From NCBI GenBank assembly GCA_023456995.1, contig JAEWNU010000122.1, positions 1 through 6,997 of the forward strand: a stretch of 6,997 nt of DNA, written 5' to 3'. Below are positions 6,031-6,997 of the stretch, one piece after another (the first letter of the stretch is position 1; each line of letters begins with the position of its first letter). The translations under genes were made by a program, and so were the position numbers. Origin of the DNA: Bacillota bacterium (GTDB taxonomy: Bacteria > Bacillota > Clostridia > Oscillospirales > Ruminococcaceae). The notes below the pieces were generated by a model. It made no database searches. It worked only from the letters and a program-made list of their open reading frames with translations, and was not told the DNA's origin.

Positions 6031-6997
6031 TTGGCAAATAAGAAGACATATACCAAAGAGATGCTGATTGATTTCTATCGCATGATGGTGCGCATCAGAA
6101 GTTTTGAGGAACATGCAGCAGAGTGCTTCACCAAAGGTATGCTTGCTGGTAACATTCATTTGAGTATAGGGCAGGAAGCTGCTGAGGCTGGCGCGTTTGC
6201 AGCTATCGCTCCGCAGGATTACTTTACTTCAACTCACCGCGGTCACGGACACGTTATTGCGCGCGGTGGCGACCCCAAGCTGGCTATGGCTGAACTCTTT
6301 GGCAAGAAGACCGGCTACTGCAAGGGCAAGGGCGGTTCTATGCACATCGCCGACATGGAGAAGATGAACCATCTGGGTGCTAACGGCATCGTAGGTGCCG
6401 GTCAGTGCATCTCAGCTGGTTCCGCTTTGGCCTCCAAGATTATGGGTGATGACGCGGTCACGGTGGGCTGTTTTGGCGATGGTGCCACGAACGAAGGTAC
6501 TTTCCATGAGTCTTTGAACATGGCTGCTACCTGGAAGTTGCCCATGGTATGGTTTATTGAAAACAACTGCTATGGCGTTTCAACCGAGATTCATCGTGTA
6601 ACCAACACACCCGACGTGGCTAGCCGTGCTGCGGCATATGATGTGCCTTTCGCCATCGTGGACGGCACCGATCCCGTTGTTGTCTATGAAGCGATGGTCA
6701 AGGCTATGGAGCATGCCCGCAGCGGAAAGGGGCCTTATCTGGTGGAGGCCAAGGTATACCGTTATCAAGGTCACTATTGCGGCGATCCCGCTGTATATCG
6801 CCCCTCAGAATATATGGAAAACGCTTTAGCAAACGACGGCATTGAAAAAATGGGAAAACGTCTGTTGGAAATGGGCGTTACCGAGGGAGAGCTAGAATCG
6901 ATTAAGAAAGCTGCCAATGAAGAAATGGACGCTGCCGTCCAGTTCTCGGTGGATTCCCCCTATCCCGACCCCTCCGAGGCAATTACCGAGGTGTATT
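6031..6997 (+). CDS. Thiamine-diphosphate-dependent dehydrogenase E1 component, alpha subunit (AcoA/PdhA type, last few residues beyond window)
   Basis: This is the alpha subunit of an alpha2beta2 E1 enzyme (acetoin, pyruvate or branched-chain 2-oxoacid dehydrogenase class) that decarboxylates or cleaves its substrate on thiamine diphosphate and passes the acyl group to a lipoyl E2. From 6031 there are 322 complete codons, near the normal family length, so only the extreme C-terminus is missing. The cofactor motif is intact: GDGATNEGTFHESLN begins at residue 149 and ENN ends at 179 (GDG-X26-NN). STHRGHGH (about 67-74) and GGSMHIADMEKMNHLGANGIVGAG fit AcoA/PdhA-type enzymes. The start is uncertain: no ATG lies near the ribosome binding site AGAAAGG (6014-6020). 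TTG at 6031 has a 10-base spacing and is preferred; GTG at 6022 would be only one base away and ATG at 6061 would cut the conserved N-terminus. An E1 beta gene is expected next. The substrate cannot be fixed from this subunit alone. Confidence 0.93.
   Translation, partial: MANKKTYTKEMLIDFYRMMVRIRSFEEHAAECFTKGMLAGNIHLSIGQEAAEAGAFAAIAPQDYFTSTHRGHGHVIARGGDPKLAMAELFGKKTGYCKGKGGSMHIADMEKMNHLGANGIVGAGQCISAGSALASKIMGDDAVTVGCFGDGATNEGTFHESLNMAATWKLPMVWFIENNCYGVSTEIHRVTNTPDVASRAAAYDVPFAIVDGTDPVVVYEAMVKAMEHARSGKGPYLVEAKVYRYQGHYCGDPAVYRPSEYMENALANDGIEKMGKRLLEMGVTEGELESIKKAANEEMDAAVQFSVDSPYPDPSEAITEVY

Noticed and set aside
5729..6049. Minus-strand frames opposite the PPC gene
   Set aside because: They are shadows of a strong family match on the plus strand.

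Overview
This window looks like chromosomal DNA from a low-to-mid GC anaerobic Firmicute, probably a Clostridia gut-type organism; an Oscillospiraceae-like lineage is a guess from overall protein flavour. The basis is strong AGGAGG-type ribosome binding sites, a TRAP transporter with a lipoprotein (Gram-positive-style) binding protein, an FCD-type GntR regulator, and a dehydrogenase E1 gene of the AcoA/PdhA type. No mobile element, RNA gene or CRISPR array is visible.

The window is organised around a divergent intergenic region (4300-4714). To its left, on the minus strand, lie the gntR/fadR-type regulator (3601-4299), a six-helix membrane protein resembling the SdpI/DUF1648 family (2762-3490), and a complete TRAP transporter in the order dctQ (1964-2485), dctM (663-1967), dctP (590-1, C-terminus cut by the window edge). 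dctQ and dctM overlap by 4 bases. A small inverted repeat sits between dctM and dctP.

To its right, on the plus strand, lie a metallo-beta-lactamase-fold hydrolase (4715-5485), a PPC/DUF296 domain protein (5517-5996) and the alpha subunit of a thiamine-diphosphate-dependent 2-oxoacid/acetoin-type dehydrogenase E1 (6031 to the window end, almost complete). The small gaps suggest one operon that probably continues into the E1 beta gene beyond the edge.

Taken together this reads as an uptake-and-oxidation locus: a TRAP system imports a small organic acid, an FCD-type GntR regulator senses a related acid, and a divergent operon encodes an E1-type dehydrogenase with two accessory proteins of unknown role. 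The substrate cannot be read from the sequence.

The least explained DNA is the central intergenic region. It holds a heptad tandem repeat directly upstream of the gntR ribosome binding site, and a roughly 100-base promoter/leader module present twice in front of the plus-strand operon. A TTGATCA-centred motif recurs upstream of three transcription units and could be the regulator's operator.
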